Of a DNA stretch of 64,000 nucleotides, positions 38,801 to 50,300 are shown in pieces. The notes under the pieces were generated by a model. It did no database searches. It was not told the DNA's origin and saw nothing but the letters and a program-made list of their open reading frames with translations. How positions within the stretch are numbered: position 1 is the first letter of the stretch; each line of letters opens with the position of its first letter. Position numbers and translations under genes: made by a program. This DNA is from Whitmania pigra. Taxonomy: Eukaryota; Annelida; Clitellata; Hirudinida; Haemopidae. Location of the stretch: positions 574,501-638,500 of the forward strand of contig JAJTWR010000228.1 of the NCBI GenBank assembly GCA_021613335.1, given 5' to 3'.

Positions 38801-41124
38801 AGCCTTTGGAGTGCTATAGCACGACAGTGCTGTTGAGCACAGTAGGCCGTTGTTTGAATCTCAGTTCTAGCTTTCGTATACGAATAGTGCACGTTTCAAG
38901 AGTGTGTCCAGAAGAAAGGACAAATTGGACACTTTGCTCCCAATTTGCATTAATTTAATTATCTATATTATAAAAATATCGAATATCGATAAATATCAAA
39001 ATAATATATCGATAAATCAGCGCTTATTTACTAATTGTGGATTTCCAAATTTATTTTGCTCTGAAGTTAGTTCCAGTGTTCGTCCTCGAAGCTTTTCGTG
39101 ATCAACATGGCCTAAGTGGTCTGTTCACTGCAGCAGTTTTCAGCGCATCACTGAGGTATCATTTCAGTTTAAACTCTACAAAATTAGGTATATTCAATTA
39201 TGTAATATAATTAATTAAATAACTAAACTTAAGTTAATTTAAATCTACGACTGCCCCTCAACATTCTCGCCCCATTGAATTCAATATGCCTCCATATCTT
39301 AATCTTCACAATTGCAGTAGCATGGCTGGTGGAATAAATGCTTTGGCTACCGTCACCTTTCTTGATGTTTTGCATCCAATCTATAGGAAAAGGAACAATT
39401 ATAATGACATGCCAAAGAATTTAGCTCTGGTGGTTTCCAAATTATTGGGTACAAAAAACATTGATTAGTTCGCTTTTAGTATTTGGTTTAAGTACGCATG
39501 TAAGATGATATTCTGCTTGAGTAAGATACCTCTGCTTGACCTTGAGAAAGATTGCATTTGATTTTATATTGTTTAGAATTCTAACTATAATTATAAAATT
39601 ATATCGGACACTTTGTCGATCGTATCTTTTATAAATAAATTCTTTGTTATTACAGTAATCATATACGGTCTGCTAACAATAGGAATGGCATACTTGGCAC
39701 CCATGCTAGGCAAGGGTTTATTGCATCTAGTTTTAAATCTTCTGGGAATTGTTGGAGCACCAATATTAGGTGTCTTTCTAATGGGAGTTTTCATGCCTTG
39801 CATAAATTCCAAAGTTAGATGTTTACACGCTATTTTGCTTTAATCTTTTTAGTTGATGAGAATTTGGAATTTGATTCAAACCAAATCTTAACCCAAACAA
39901 TCTAGTTTTATAACTCTTTGTCTAGTCTGAAATGTCTAAGCAAATGTCATTACGATAAAATAAATTTAAAAAAAAATTAATTAATAAAATAAATAGTAGT
40001 TCAAGGTCATTCAGTGGGGCTACGATTAACTTATCCACTTACATTACAGGGTGCAGCCGTCGGTCTTGTGTCTAGCTTGGTCACCATGTTTATGATATCA
40101 TTCGGCAGTCTATACGTGTCGGCCAAATACTCCATTCACATTAAAAGCATTCTACCTCTTTCTAATGCTACTTGCCAGTTTTCCAATAAAACTCTTGATG
40201 CAGTATTGTCCCACGATACCAGGTTGATTGTTTAAATTTAAACTTTTCTCAAGTGATTCTCCTCATTTAATTAATTCTTTTTAACAAATGGCTAAGTAAC
40301 ATTCGCAACCAAATTTTGAAGTGACAGAAAAATGCATTTGATAGTTTAAGTAATGCATGTGATTCTGAACATAATTAAGACGAGCACTCTGAAAACTGCA
40401 ACTACAGATTTTCTTCTCTTCAAATTAATGGAACTTCATTGTCACTTGCAGAGGAGAACCAACTAATAGTGAAAGGCTACTGTTGATATCTTACATGTGG
40501 TATCCACTTATTGCTATATGTGTAGCGTTTTTGATAGGATTTTTAATCAGTTGGTTGACAGGTCAGTGTTTGTAGAAAACGTTTTTAAACTTTTGAATAA
40601 AAAAAAATATCTTGATCATTTAATTTGTCCACCACCAGGCTTTACAAAATACGAAAACGTTAATGAGGATCTGTCTTACTTATGTTGTTACAGAAAACAG
40701 GTACAACTAAAGTTAATTAAATGCTTACTCTACATTATTAATCCGCTTGAAAAAAATTAAAATGAAAAAAATGGCTAATCAGTGGCTATGAGATCATCAT
40801 GATGACATCATCAAATTTGAATACATTTGCATAGAAATCTAAAGTGTTGTTATTCACAAATAATGAACGATTTCAAATATATTTTTTTAACTACTTATTT
40901 TCATAATGTACGCCTCAGCAACGTACTCACATTATTTGAAAAATTGATCACTATTAACTTTTGTTCCACTTTTCATAATTTTGTACAAACTCAATCAGGC
41001 GATTGAAAATGATTCTCGGATGGACGAGATAAAGCTAAATATGAAGGACGAGTGCACCACTTTTAGCAGAGAGAGATGCAGCAAGTGTCGAAGGTCGTGG
41101 TTCGAGATATCCACCAAACTTTAA
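32856..41124 (+). CDS. SLC5-family sodium/solute symporter (SMCT/SMVT-like), 15 exons
   Basis: Exons: 32856-33027, 34635-34825, 35947-36012, 36152-36203, 36377-36444, 37673-37827, 37908-38045, 38131-38260, 39067-39155, 39318-39448, 39656-39813, 40050-40222, 40452-40561, 40639-40700 and 40999-41124. All junctions are GT-AG and phase-compatible; the sum is 1,821 nt, giving 606 residues, close to the ~610 of SLC5A8-type proteins. Recognisable segments: DYLVFVMALGFSA (TM1), GVPAEIYTYG, YIEFRFNK, GGLRGVMWVDAIQ (conserved Asp of the Na+ path), FNPFLRHTLW, NQAIVQKF, SASLSSMAGGINALATVT (TM8 region) and LLGIVGAPILGVFLMGV. A loop with SNATC and SNKT could be glycosylated. The role is Na+-coupled uptake of a small organic anion or vitamin at the plasma membrane; substrate not predictable. 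The TM8 triplet Ser-Ser-Ser of SLC5A8 reads Ala-Gly-Gly here. Confidence 0.9.
33062..33163 (+). mobile_element. CR1-like LINE 3' end, heavily truncated
   Basis: About 100 bp matching the 3' terminus of the LINE at 47-51 kb: last codons up to FGY-stop, then AAAAAGAGTGG, GGTCTTCTTAACCACTATAA and a TTATG pentamer tail. It lies 35 bp inside intron 1 of the symporter gene. Confidence 0.88.
33167..33203 (-). repeat. Short hairpin repeat, copy A
   Basis: Perfect 8-bp inverted repeat (TAAAGTCC / GGACTTTA) around a 21-nt loop, directly behind the LINE tail. Same family as 43662-43717 and 43797-43851. Confidence 0.7.
33204..34634. other. Intron 1 of the symporter gene, remainder
   Basis: AT-rich. Two overlapping short open frames around 33690-33975 show no recognisable family. 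Exon 1 (phase 1) joins exon 2 directly and reproduces the family spacing between TM1 and TM2, so no exon is missing here. Confidence 0.6.
34996..35868 (-). mobile_element. Internally deleted hAT transposon
   Basis: Terminal inverted repeats AGTGGCGCAAC (left) and GTTGCGCCACT (right), with G-rich subtermini, are bounded by 8-bp flanks ATCACACC and ATCCCACC (one mismatch), the duplication length of hAT elements. Inside, the minus strand encodes LPVTSSDAERAFSKLRLIKS followed by LRTTMSACRLQSLL, the C-terminal dimerisation region of hAT transposases, ending near 35300. The upstream part of the transposase is missing or scrambled, so it cannot encode a full enzyme. It sits wholly within intron 2 of the symporter. 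Confidence 0.85.
36445..37672. other. Intron 5 of the symporter gene
   Basis: 1.2 kb without supported exon. Around 36800-37080 there is an acidic coding-like relic (SQPSDTDSDVNFIAESE) broken by stops, possibly the N-terminus of a dead DNA transposon (piggyBac-like transposases start this way); not certain. Confidence 0.45.
38261..39066. other. Intron 8 of the symporter gene
   Basis: Contains a GC-rich patch at about 38355-38425 (GCCCCGGGGCCTGG, CAGGACCCGC) that resembles the subterminal region of hAT-type non-autonomous elements. Borders are not definable. A tRNA-like box (GTTTGAATCTC) occurs near 38853. Confidence 0.4.
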
Positions 41125-41274
41125 AGTTCTGTCAAGGCATATTTCAGTTGTCAACAGCCAATGAGTTTGATCGTGGTTGTAACTTACTTTTGTAAGAGAT
41201 GTAAAATGTTGCACATGTACAGCCATATTTGTTATATGAAGTTTATATTATAAAATCATCAATTAGAGTTTCAT

Positions 41275-41280
41275 TTTATT
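41275..41280 (-). promoter_or_regulatory. Candidate polyadenylation signal (minus strand)
   Basis: TTTATT on the plus strand, AATAAA on the minus strand, 90 bp past the stop of the minus-strand membrane-protein gene. The space between the two convergent genes is only 245 bp (41125-41369). Confidence 0.45.
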
Positions 41281-41369
41281 GTAATTAAAATTCTTAATTT
41301 TCAGCTTTGTTTAGCGTAAAAAAATGAAGTAAAATGTTTTAACAAGACGTTATTAATTCATTACTGATG

Positions 41370-44300
41370 TTACGATCTTGGAGAAAACGACTTATTAAAA
41401 GCGAAAGCATCATCAAGAATTTTTCTGAATTCTTTCATGTCCGTCGGCTTCTCAAATGATGTGTTCTTGTGGCTGAGACTGGGAGTAGAACGTTCACTGT
41501 CATCGAATGCGTTTTCAACAAGGTCCTTGGCCATCTTTCGGAATTTTCCAGGTTTTGCAACGTGGATGTCACCAGCGAGACTCTGGGCATATTTAAGGCT
41601 ATCCGAATAATTGATCGATGCTTTAGCATGGGATGCCGGATTATGGTATGCTATGACAGAAACTGGATTTAGGTAATGGGATAGTGAAGCCATCTGTGAG
41701 AGAGAAGGATAAGGATAAGGGTATGAGCCTTTCAAAGGTCGGAAGATCGGGTAGGGCGACGGATAAAAAAATTGGTTGACGAATGCGGCATCAGTGGCGA
41801 TCGATCCACTTTTACTCTGAAACCAAACAGGTAGCTGTGATGCGACACTGATGTTGGATAAATTAATAATTCTACCAATTTAATAAAAAAATCAATTAAT
41901 TTATAACTTTCGTTTTTACTTACCAACACCTCGTCCTCCTCTTTAAGTTCCTTTATGAACGTCTTTTTGGTTTTCATTGGTTGTCTCTCTTTTGGAAACT
42001 ATTTTGAATGCCTAGATTTTACTTTTAAATTGACATTATTTCTTTATTGAAAATAATAAACAGTACGGAATTCCTTAGCTTCGACAGCAGAGGCAAATGT
42101 TTGGGACCGCGTGGTTAGGTTTCATGAAATGAGAACGCGTGTGAATATTTCATCGACACTTTACATTTACCGTATTTTCACCCATATTACACGCGTGTTA
42201 TGTTCGATTTTACTTACCACGCACCCCCTATGCGTGCTATAATCGTATGCGTGTTATGCTAGATTAAATTTACATGAATTTGATTTCCGACCAACAAAAA
42301 ATAAAAACATTTAAATGATAGCACAGACTGTTGATTGTTTTTGTAAAAGCTTTAGACTACATTTTTAATTTTAAATAGTTTATAATTGATTGGGCGTTAG
42401 TGCATTGCATAGAGAACTTTCGATATATGCTTACAGAAGCATGTGACAAAACATTCACGCTAATCATTGCTTTGTCCAGCTCTCGAGTTTATGACGTCAA
42501 CTTGAATTTAACATAAATTAATTGATGGTAACTATAGGAAACTTGTAGGGTGTTGTACTATTTTATGAATTTTCACCATAATTTTTCAACTCTTTGTTAC
42601 TCATAATTATAATTGGAGCTAATGTTTTCAGTTTGTGTGACAATGTTTTTTCAGCACTGGTGGTTCAGACAGCTTTGGTTGGCGCTGTCTAATATTTTAA
42701 TAGTCAAACATCACAAGCATGGACTTACTGTAGCAAATGTCTTTAATCTCTTAATGATCTTGCTATAAAAACTTTGAACACTTCTCAAAAGCATGGAACA
42801 AAATAGATACAATTTTGGTAATAGTGTCAGTTATCAGTCTTTTGCAGTCTTTATTGGAAAACAAAATGGAAGTCTTAACCCATTCTCTTGGAGCTCATTA
42901 TGAAGATTCAAATTGGTAATTGTAATGAATTACCACCACTGCTTTGGTTTTTTCTGGTGATGAGTCACTTGATTTTCTACATTGCTGTAAGAGAAAAATC
43001 ATAAAACCCATTAGATGGCATAAATTATATGCAGCTTTTGGCCACACTTTTATGTTGTAGTTGATGCACTGTTTGAACCTCAACAATGCCATACCTTCAC
43101 AGTAAAGCTGTGTCCCAGAGCATGGTGCAAATGCATAACTTCAAGAATTGATCTCAATTTATTTAAAAAAAACCTTGTTTCTTTCAATGCAATTATAAAA
43201 GTTATTGTACATGAGCTGCATTTCATGCTCAGATCAATGATCCCTTTATGGTTCTTGAAATGGAGACTTTAACTTTGAAATCTCATGAAATTTCATGTTA
43301 TAATTGATGTTTGGACCTCAACAATGGTATACTTTCCAGTGAAGCTGTGTCTCACAGCATGATGCATCTGATTTACTTCATCATCTACTCCAAGAATTTA
43401 TCAAAAATATTCAAAAATGTCTCTTAAGATTAGTACATTTAAAATATGTGATTTTCATATTTAGGGAGTTATGGGACACATAGACTTGTTAAGCGAACTC
43501 TTTGCAGCGTGGAATTGGTTAACGAGTTCGTTACCGTCCTTTGAAGTATTGCTTCCCTTTTGTCTTACAAATTATTATGCGTAAACAATATGCATTCCAA
43601 AGTAGGAAGTTGATGCAAATCTTAAGATAAAAATAGTTTCGAGGAAGAATTGAAGAGAGAAGTCCAAATCATCCTAGTTATGCAACGGACTTTAATCAAA
43701 TAAATAAATAAATAAATGAATTGAAGAGAGAACGCCATATCGAAGCGACTCTTGACCAATTTTGGTCAATTGCAGCGAGCTCATGAATCGTTAACCTTTT
43801 TTTTTTTTTTATTAACGTCCGTTGCATATCTAGATGATTAGGACGGTGCAGTCGTTAACCAGTTCTTTGAAGTTTTTAAACAATTTATTAACAGACATTC
43901 AAAAAATCAATCATAAGACCAATAATTATTCCTCATCATCAGCTAAGCCTTGAAATCCGTCAAAAGTCAGTCTTAATATTCATTTTCGGCTCTTGCCGGA
44001 TCGCAGGCTAGTTGAAAGTCCGGGTGGTCACTTTACTCTTTTCCTGTAGACTTAATGCCAGCATTTCTAAAGCCACTCAGAATCAAATCAGGAGACACTT
44101 TGTCCCGTGCATATCTCGTAATACAAGGCCTTCCTGTCTCATCCAGACGGTGTGTGGGTGTATGTGCCATTCTGCATCCATTCCTCCTTCTCAGATCTGT
44201 CAATTTCTCAACGATTTGTAGTTGCAGTTTGGATGATAGACCACCCGGGATGTTTGCAATGTGACATCCGCTTAAGTTGAGCATCTTCTTAACTGACTCA

Positions 44301-47300
44301 TCTTTATGAGCAGTTATTGCATTCATGATCAACCGTGAGCTCTTTGAAAAGAATCCCCTCTTTTGAGAACATTTCTGAATCCAGAGCTTCATGCTGAAAA
44401 TTTTTGCATTGTCTCTTGAAAATCAATATTGGTTTTGACTTGGTGCCAGCCGCAGAGCATCCAAGTATGATTGTGAAACATGTCCGTTCGTAACCACTTG
44501 TTGTTATTGCCACAGTTCTGGCGCCAGATGCTTTCACTAGCGGGAATGTCAAAAGCTATCTCTTTCTTTGTTCCAAGACCCATAGCTTTAGATCAGACTC
44601 TAACTTTGGCCAAGGCATGCACGTTTTCTCAGGTTCAGTTTCTCAAGCAATCATTCCTTCTTTCTCCATTCGCGAACCGACACTTCGTTAACATTGAACT
44701 CCCGAGCAGCTGCTCTGTTACCTTTCTTAACGACGTCGATATTTCAATCTATTTATTTATTTGATTATAGTCCGTTGCATGACCAAGATGATTTTGACTT
44801 ATATTTCAATCAAGAGCACTTCTATCTATATATCAGTGTATTTATTACTTCAAGCATCGGCCGCTCAGCCAACGGAAGATTTTTTTACAACTTTTATATT
44901 TGATTGTTTTATATATTACAAACTGTTTCAATTTAATATTTTAATATATATAATTTTAATTTTAATGTTAAATTATTTTAGCCAAAAGATGTCTATTGGT
45001 GCGTGTTATAATCGTTTGCGTGTTTTATAAGTGATTTTTTACATAAATTGGAAAAATTGCGTGTTATATTCGTCCGCGTGTTAAATTCGTCTGCGTGTTT
45101 ATTTCGTGAAAATACGGTACTTATAACTGGAACTGCTATTGTTAATAGTTTACTTACCTTTTTTTAATACTTAATAATTTATTAATATATTAGCAACGTC
45201 AGTCTTATCGTTTGTAAGCACACGCAAGTTATTTCAACTAAATTAACGAGAGCAATACAAACTACATCAAAATTCTATTCAGTTATATGTGAATAGTCAG
45301 AATGATTTCAACCTTCAAATAGATGCTGTCAATGTCGGATTGTTCGCTCTGTGAGCCGATACCCTGGTCCCTCCTTAATGAACCGACAGGCGATGGAGGT
45401 GTTTCTCGTACCAATGGACAAGTGGCTGGAGAAGGTCTATAGAATTATGCATTCTAATTCATGCAATTATTATTTTATTTTATTTCATTTTCTAATAGCA
45501 TCCAGAATATCGAAAGCAATTTGATGGTCCATGACAGAAATTCCAATAGATGTTTATCCTCAGTTTGAATCAAATTTTTCCAGCTTATATTGCTCACACC
45601 TAACATTTGAAAATTACTTTTTAAGCACATCTTTTTGAGCATTTAATTATATAAAACGGGATATGCCAAACCAGCTTACACCATGTTAAAAAGAAAAGCC
45701 AATTAGCCAACATGCCCCATATGCATACTATGCTAAGATTCTGGCTTTATTAGATAAATTAGCACCCATCAGTCAACAGAACTGAGACCACTAACAATGT
45801 TTCCGCGATATTCAATCTTGTAAATTTTGATTTGTAGGTAGATATGCTGTCTGTTTCAAATTCTGAATTTATTTCACTTTTCTGTTTTATTCTTCTTTTG
45901 GTAGCTCCTTCGCAAACTCGAGACTCCCTCCTTTTGTATGAATTCTGTACTCAATCGTTTTTTTTATTGATTACTGAACTTTAAAAGCATGTAATCGATA
46001 TCCGTTTATCAAGGCTTTCTCTTTGGTGCGGCTCCGTTAAAAGTTCAAATCCTAGCCGCCCGCGAGAGTTTCTATAACTGAATGTCAAGAGAAATGCCCC
46101 AAAAAAAATTCTTGTTAGTTACAATATATATCATGTTCTATTTTAAGACAAATGAAAAACTATTAACAATTTCTCAACATGAAGGCACGAACGTAATTCC
46201 CATTTCCTAATTCAAACAAAGCAGAAACCTTTAAGACAGGATTATCTTTGTCGAGATTCTTGTCTGATTCAGTCGTGGAAAGCAAACCGACATCATAGGA
46301 CGTGCTCCTGTCAAATCTTATACTTCTCGTCGGTTTAGCGACCACTTGAGGTTGCGGGGATGTTACATCTTTGTGCAGATTTATGTTATATTGATGGGAG
46401 AGGGGACCTTTATGAGCCTGGATAAATTATTTAATATAAATTTCAAATAGCTTAAATTCGACATATAAAATGCAATTATTTGTATCCTTTTATTTTTTCA
46501 ACACATTATTTGAAGGAACTAGTGAGACCATGACTAGTCAACAAAAAGCGAAACAATAAGTTGCATTTGTTTATTTTTAGTTATTAAATAGTGAAACAGT
46601 AATTTCACATATTTGTGGTCTCCAAAGAAGTGTATTACAAATGATATTATAGAGGTATAGAGTTAAATCTTGAGTTTAATTAGGTTTTACCTGGCCTATG
46701 AAAATTCGCCATTCATTAAAATTCACTTTAACAAATTATAACAAATATTCAACCACACTACAAAATATAATGTTAAGAAAACAGAATGGACTCACTTGCT
46801 TAGAACAGAAATTAAGACAATTACTATTAAAATTAAATGCTGAAGTCGCTGAAATTTGTTAGCGTGCAGATTGACCGCATAGTTTTGATCCCTGCTAGTC
46901 GACGTTTTACTTTTTTCTTAATCAATTTTACACTTTTGATTATCGGTTTTATTAGTTTAATGAGTATTGAAGTAAAAGATTAATAATTATATGGTCGGCC
47001 CGACCACGGCTATAGATAGCCGGGCCGGCACTCGAGTCGCGAGCTCGTAGCTAATAGAAGAGAGAAAGAGAGGCAATGTTATTAATTTATTTATTTAGTT
47101 GATTAAAGTCAGTTGCATAAGTAAGAAGATTTGGAATGATAGAGTCAATGTTGTTAGGTAGTTAAATTAACGTCCGTAGAATAACGTTATTATTTGGACG
47201 GAGCAGGACCACCTGCTCAATTTCAAAGCGGTTCTCGGCCGTACTGCAATACCGAGTCAACGCGCCGGGGTAGCCAGGACCAGCCGAGGCACCCCTAGTT

Positions 47301-50300
47301 CTAGCTCTACATCAACATCCTCCGCTGAGAGGCAGTGTTCAAATTTGAATTGTTTATATACTATATACTATTATCGCTCTAGTGAAAACTTCGCTAAAAT
47401 GACTACGAGAAGTTTTAAAGATTTTAAAAAATGCCAAGAATGCGAAATGTATGGAAGTGTCGAGGGTTTGAATATAAACCAAATTTGCAAGAACTGTGTG
47501 CGAATAAAAGACGTCGTCGAAAGACTCGAACAACTCATAGGTATCAATAAGGAACAAAGTCACAAAATCGAGTTGCTCGAAAAAAAGTTGGAGACTATAG
47601 AAAGCGGTAAAGTAGGAGGAGATCTTGTGGAAAATAAAGTTTCAAAGCTGGAGGAGAAAGTAGAGAGCTTACTTGTCTCAGTCGAGGCTGACATGACAGC
47701 CGAAGCTGGTACTAAAAGCAAGGGTCTTGCATGGACAGAAATTGTAAAGAAAAGAGTAGATGCAAAATTGAAAACAATTGAAGACAGAGTACAAGTTGTG
47801 GACAAAAAAATCAGTACAGCAAAAACCATTGCTCAGGAGGAAGTCGAAAGAGAAAAGAGAAGGAACAACATTATACTGTACAGGCTCGAAGAAAGCAAAG
47901 CTAAAAGTGAGCCAGAACAGAAAACTGAGGATAGAGACACTGCTATGCATTTCATCAACAATGTACTTGGTGTAAAATGTGATAGTGGTGACATCAAAAG
48001 TGTATTCAGGATAGGTAAGGATACGAAGGAGGTAAGGCCACTAATGATTCAATTTAGGGAAAGAGAATCAAAGAAACTAGTTTTGGAATCACTTCCAAAA
48101 TTACGAACTGCAGAAAGCAAATTCAAAGGCATCTCTGTCTGCCATGATTTGACTAAAGCAGAAAGAGAGCAATGCAAGAAATTGTTGGAAGAGGCGAAGA
48201 AAAAGCAAGCTGAAGATCAGTCGGGGGACTACATTTTCAGAGTGAAGGGCCAACCAGGCAACATGAAGCTGGAAAAGCTGAGGAGGAGGTAAGATTAGAA
48301 ATTAATCATTTAAGTAAGGATATAGACAGAGTAAGAGTTCTGAAATGTGTTTATGCCAATGCTAGAAGTATAGTTAGTAAGACTAAAAGGACAGAACTCG
48401 AGCTAATTGTCGATACGGAGGAGCCAGATATAATTGGCATTACTGAGTCTTGGGCGCAAAAGAAAGTATTCAAAACTCTGAGCTAGCAATTGATGGCTAT
48501 GAGATGTTAAGGAAAGACAGAGAGGGACAGAAAGAAAATGGACATGGAGCAGGAGGGGTATTAATTTATATTAAGAATTATATCAAAGTAATAGAAAGAA
48601 AGGAATTTCAAAATGAAAACTTTAAAGAGAGTTTATGGTGTGATATTTACATAGGTAAATTCAAACTTCTTTTAGGGGTTTGCTACAGGCCACCAAATTT
48701 TAAAGAGGATACTGGACTAAATGAGATATTATACAAAGCCAGTAAGGAATTTATGCTAGTAATGGGTGACTTTAACTACCATATTAACTGGAACACTTTA
48801 GAAGGAGAAAGACCTGAGGATATAAACTTTATAAATGTAACAAATGATAACTTCTTATTCCAGCACATCACTGATCCCACAAGAGGTAAAAACACATTAG
48901 ATTTGATATTATCAACAGATGAGAACTTAGTGGAAGGCCTAACAGTTGGTGAACACTTTGGAACAAGTGATCATCAAGTTGTCAGATGGAACATTTATTT
49001 AGACAACGAGGATTTAAAAAAAGAGAACCTAGATTCTAAAAACTTTTTTAAGGCTGACTATGATAAAATACGGAATGAGTTAGAGAAAACAAACCTAGCT
49101 AAAAAAATAGAATCTGCTAATGTAGAAGAAGCTTGGGCAATAATCAAGAAAGAGCTAAATCTAGTTGTAGATAAATATATCCCAAGCAGAGGCAGAACTC
49201 AGAAAAGACAGCCATGGCTTACGAAGGAGGTCATCAAATGCAAAAGAGCTAAGTATAAAGCATGGAAGAAATTACGAGAAATGACAAAAATAAATTCTGG
49301 AGAGGAAGAGGAAAGAGAGCTTAAGGATTTAAAACAAAAATATCAGAAACAAAGGAATGCATCAAACAGAATTAATAAAAAAGCATTACTAGAATATGAG
49401 AACAAATTAGCAAAGAATGTTAAAAGCGATAGCAAGAGCTTTTTCAGATACGTTAGATGTAAACAAAAAGTAAGGGACAAAATTGGACCATTACAAAATA
49501 GTGAGGGGCAAACAGTTGATTCAGTAGAGGAAACAGCCAATATATTAAATAGCTACTTCAGTTCAGTTTTTACTAAAGAAACAATAGGGAATATACCAGA
49601 ACTGCCAAGGAGAATCCAACAGATTGAGATAAAGTTAGATACAGTAAACTTCTCAAAAACAGGGGTAATTAAGCAACTGGAAAATTTGAAAGTAGACAAG
49701 AGCCCTGGAATAGACAACCTACATCCTAAACTACTATATGAGACAAGAACAGCTATAGGAGAAGCATTGGCAATCTTATTTGTCAAATCGTTTGATTCAG
49801 GAACAATACCAAGAGATTGGAAAGATGCAATAGTAGTTCCTCTATTCAAAAAGGGAAGTAGGGGTTTGCCATCCAACTACAGGCCAGTAAGCTTAACTTC
49901 TATAGTTTGCAAGGTAATGGAAAGAATGATCAAAGAGGCTGTATCAACTTTTTTTGGAAGAAACGATGTGATTGGAAAGAGCCAACATGGTTTTACTAAG
50001 AACAGATCGTGTCTTACCAACCTACTTGAGTTTTTTGAAGAAATTTATGAGTGGGTTGATCATGACAAGGCTGTAGATGTAGTGTACCTAGACTTCGCAA
50101 AAGCATTTGACAAGGTGCCCCATCAAAGGCTTCAAAAAAAGCTCGGTGCATGTGGGATTGAAGGCAAACTATTACATTGGTTTACAAACTGGTTGACAGA
50201 TAGGAGACAGAAGGTAGGCATAGGAGGAATTTATTCAGAGTGGCAACCAGTACTTAGCGGCGTCCCACAAGGATCGGTGCTTGGACCTGTACTGTTCTGC

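Larger units (their letters stand above)
42170..45117 (-). mobile_element. Pogo/Tigger-type DNA transposon, inactive
   Basis: Terminal inverted repeats CCGTATTTTCAC (42170-42181) and its reverse complement (45106-45117) are flanked on both sides by TA (42168-42169 and 45118-45119), the duplication of Tc1/mariner/pogo elements. Subterminal regions at both ends contain reiterated GCGTGTTAT-like units. On the minus strand, 44733-44650 encodes an HTH with NRAAAREFNVNEVSVREWRK, then broken DDE_1 pieces: GARTVAITTSGYERTCF (44552 onward) and SVKKMLNLSG...IPGGLSSKLQ (44330-44220). The position of the second catalytic Asp reads Asn (LIMNAITAHK), and there are several stops. The non-coding 42.2-44.0 kb part holds two later micro-insertions. 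It lies in an intron of the minus-strand gene. Confidence 0.85.

Noticed and set aside
46010..46075. tRNA gene suggested by AGTTCAAATCC near 46044
   Set aside because: No acceptor-stem pairing or cloverleaf of normal size could be drawn; at most a tRNA-derived repeat piece.
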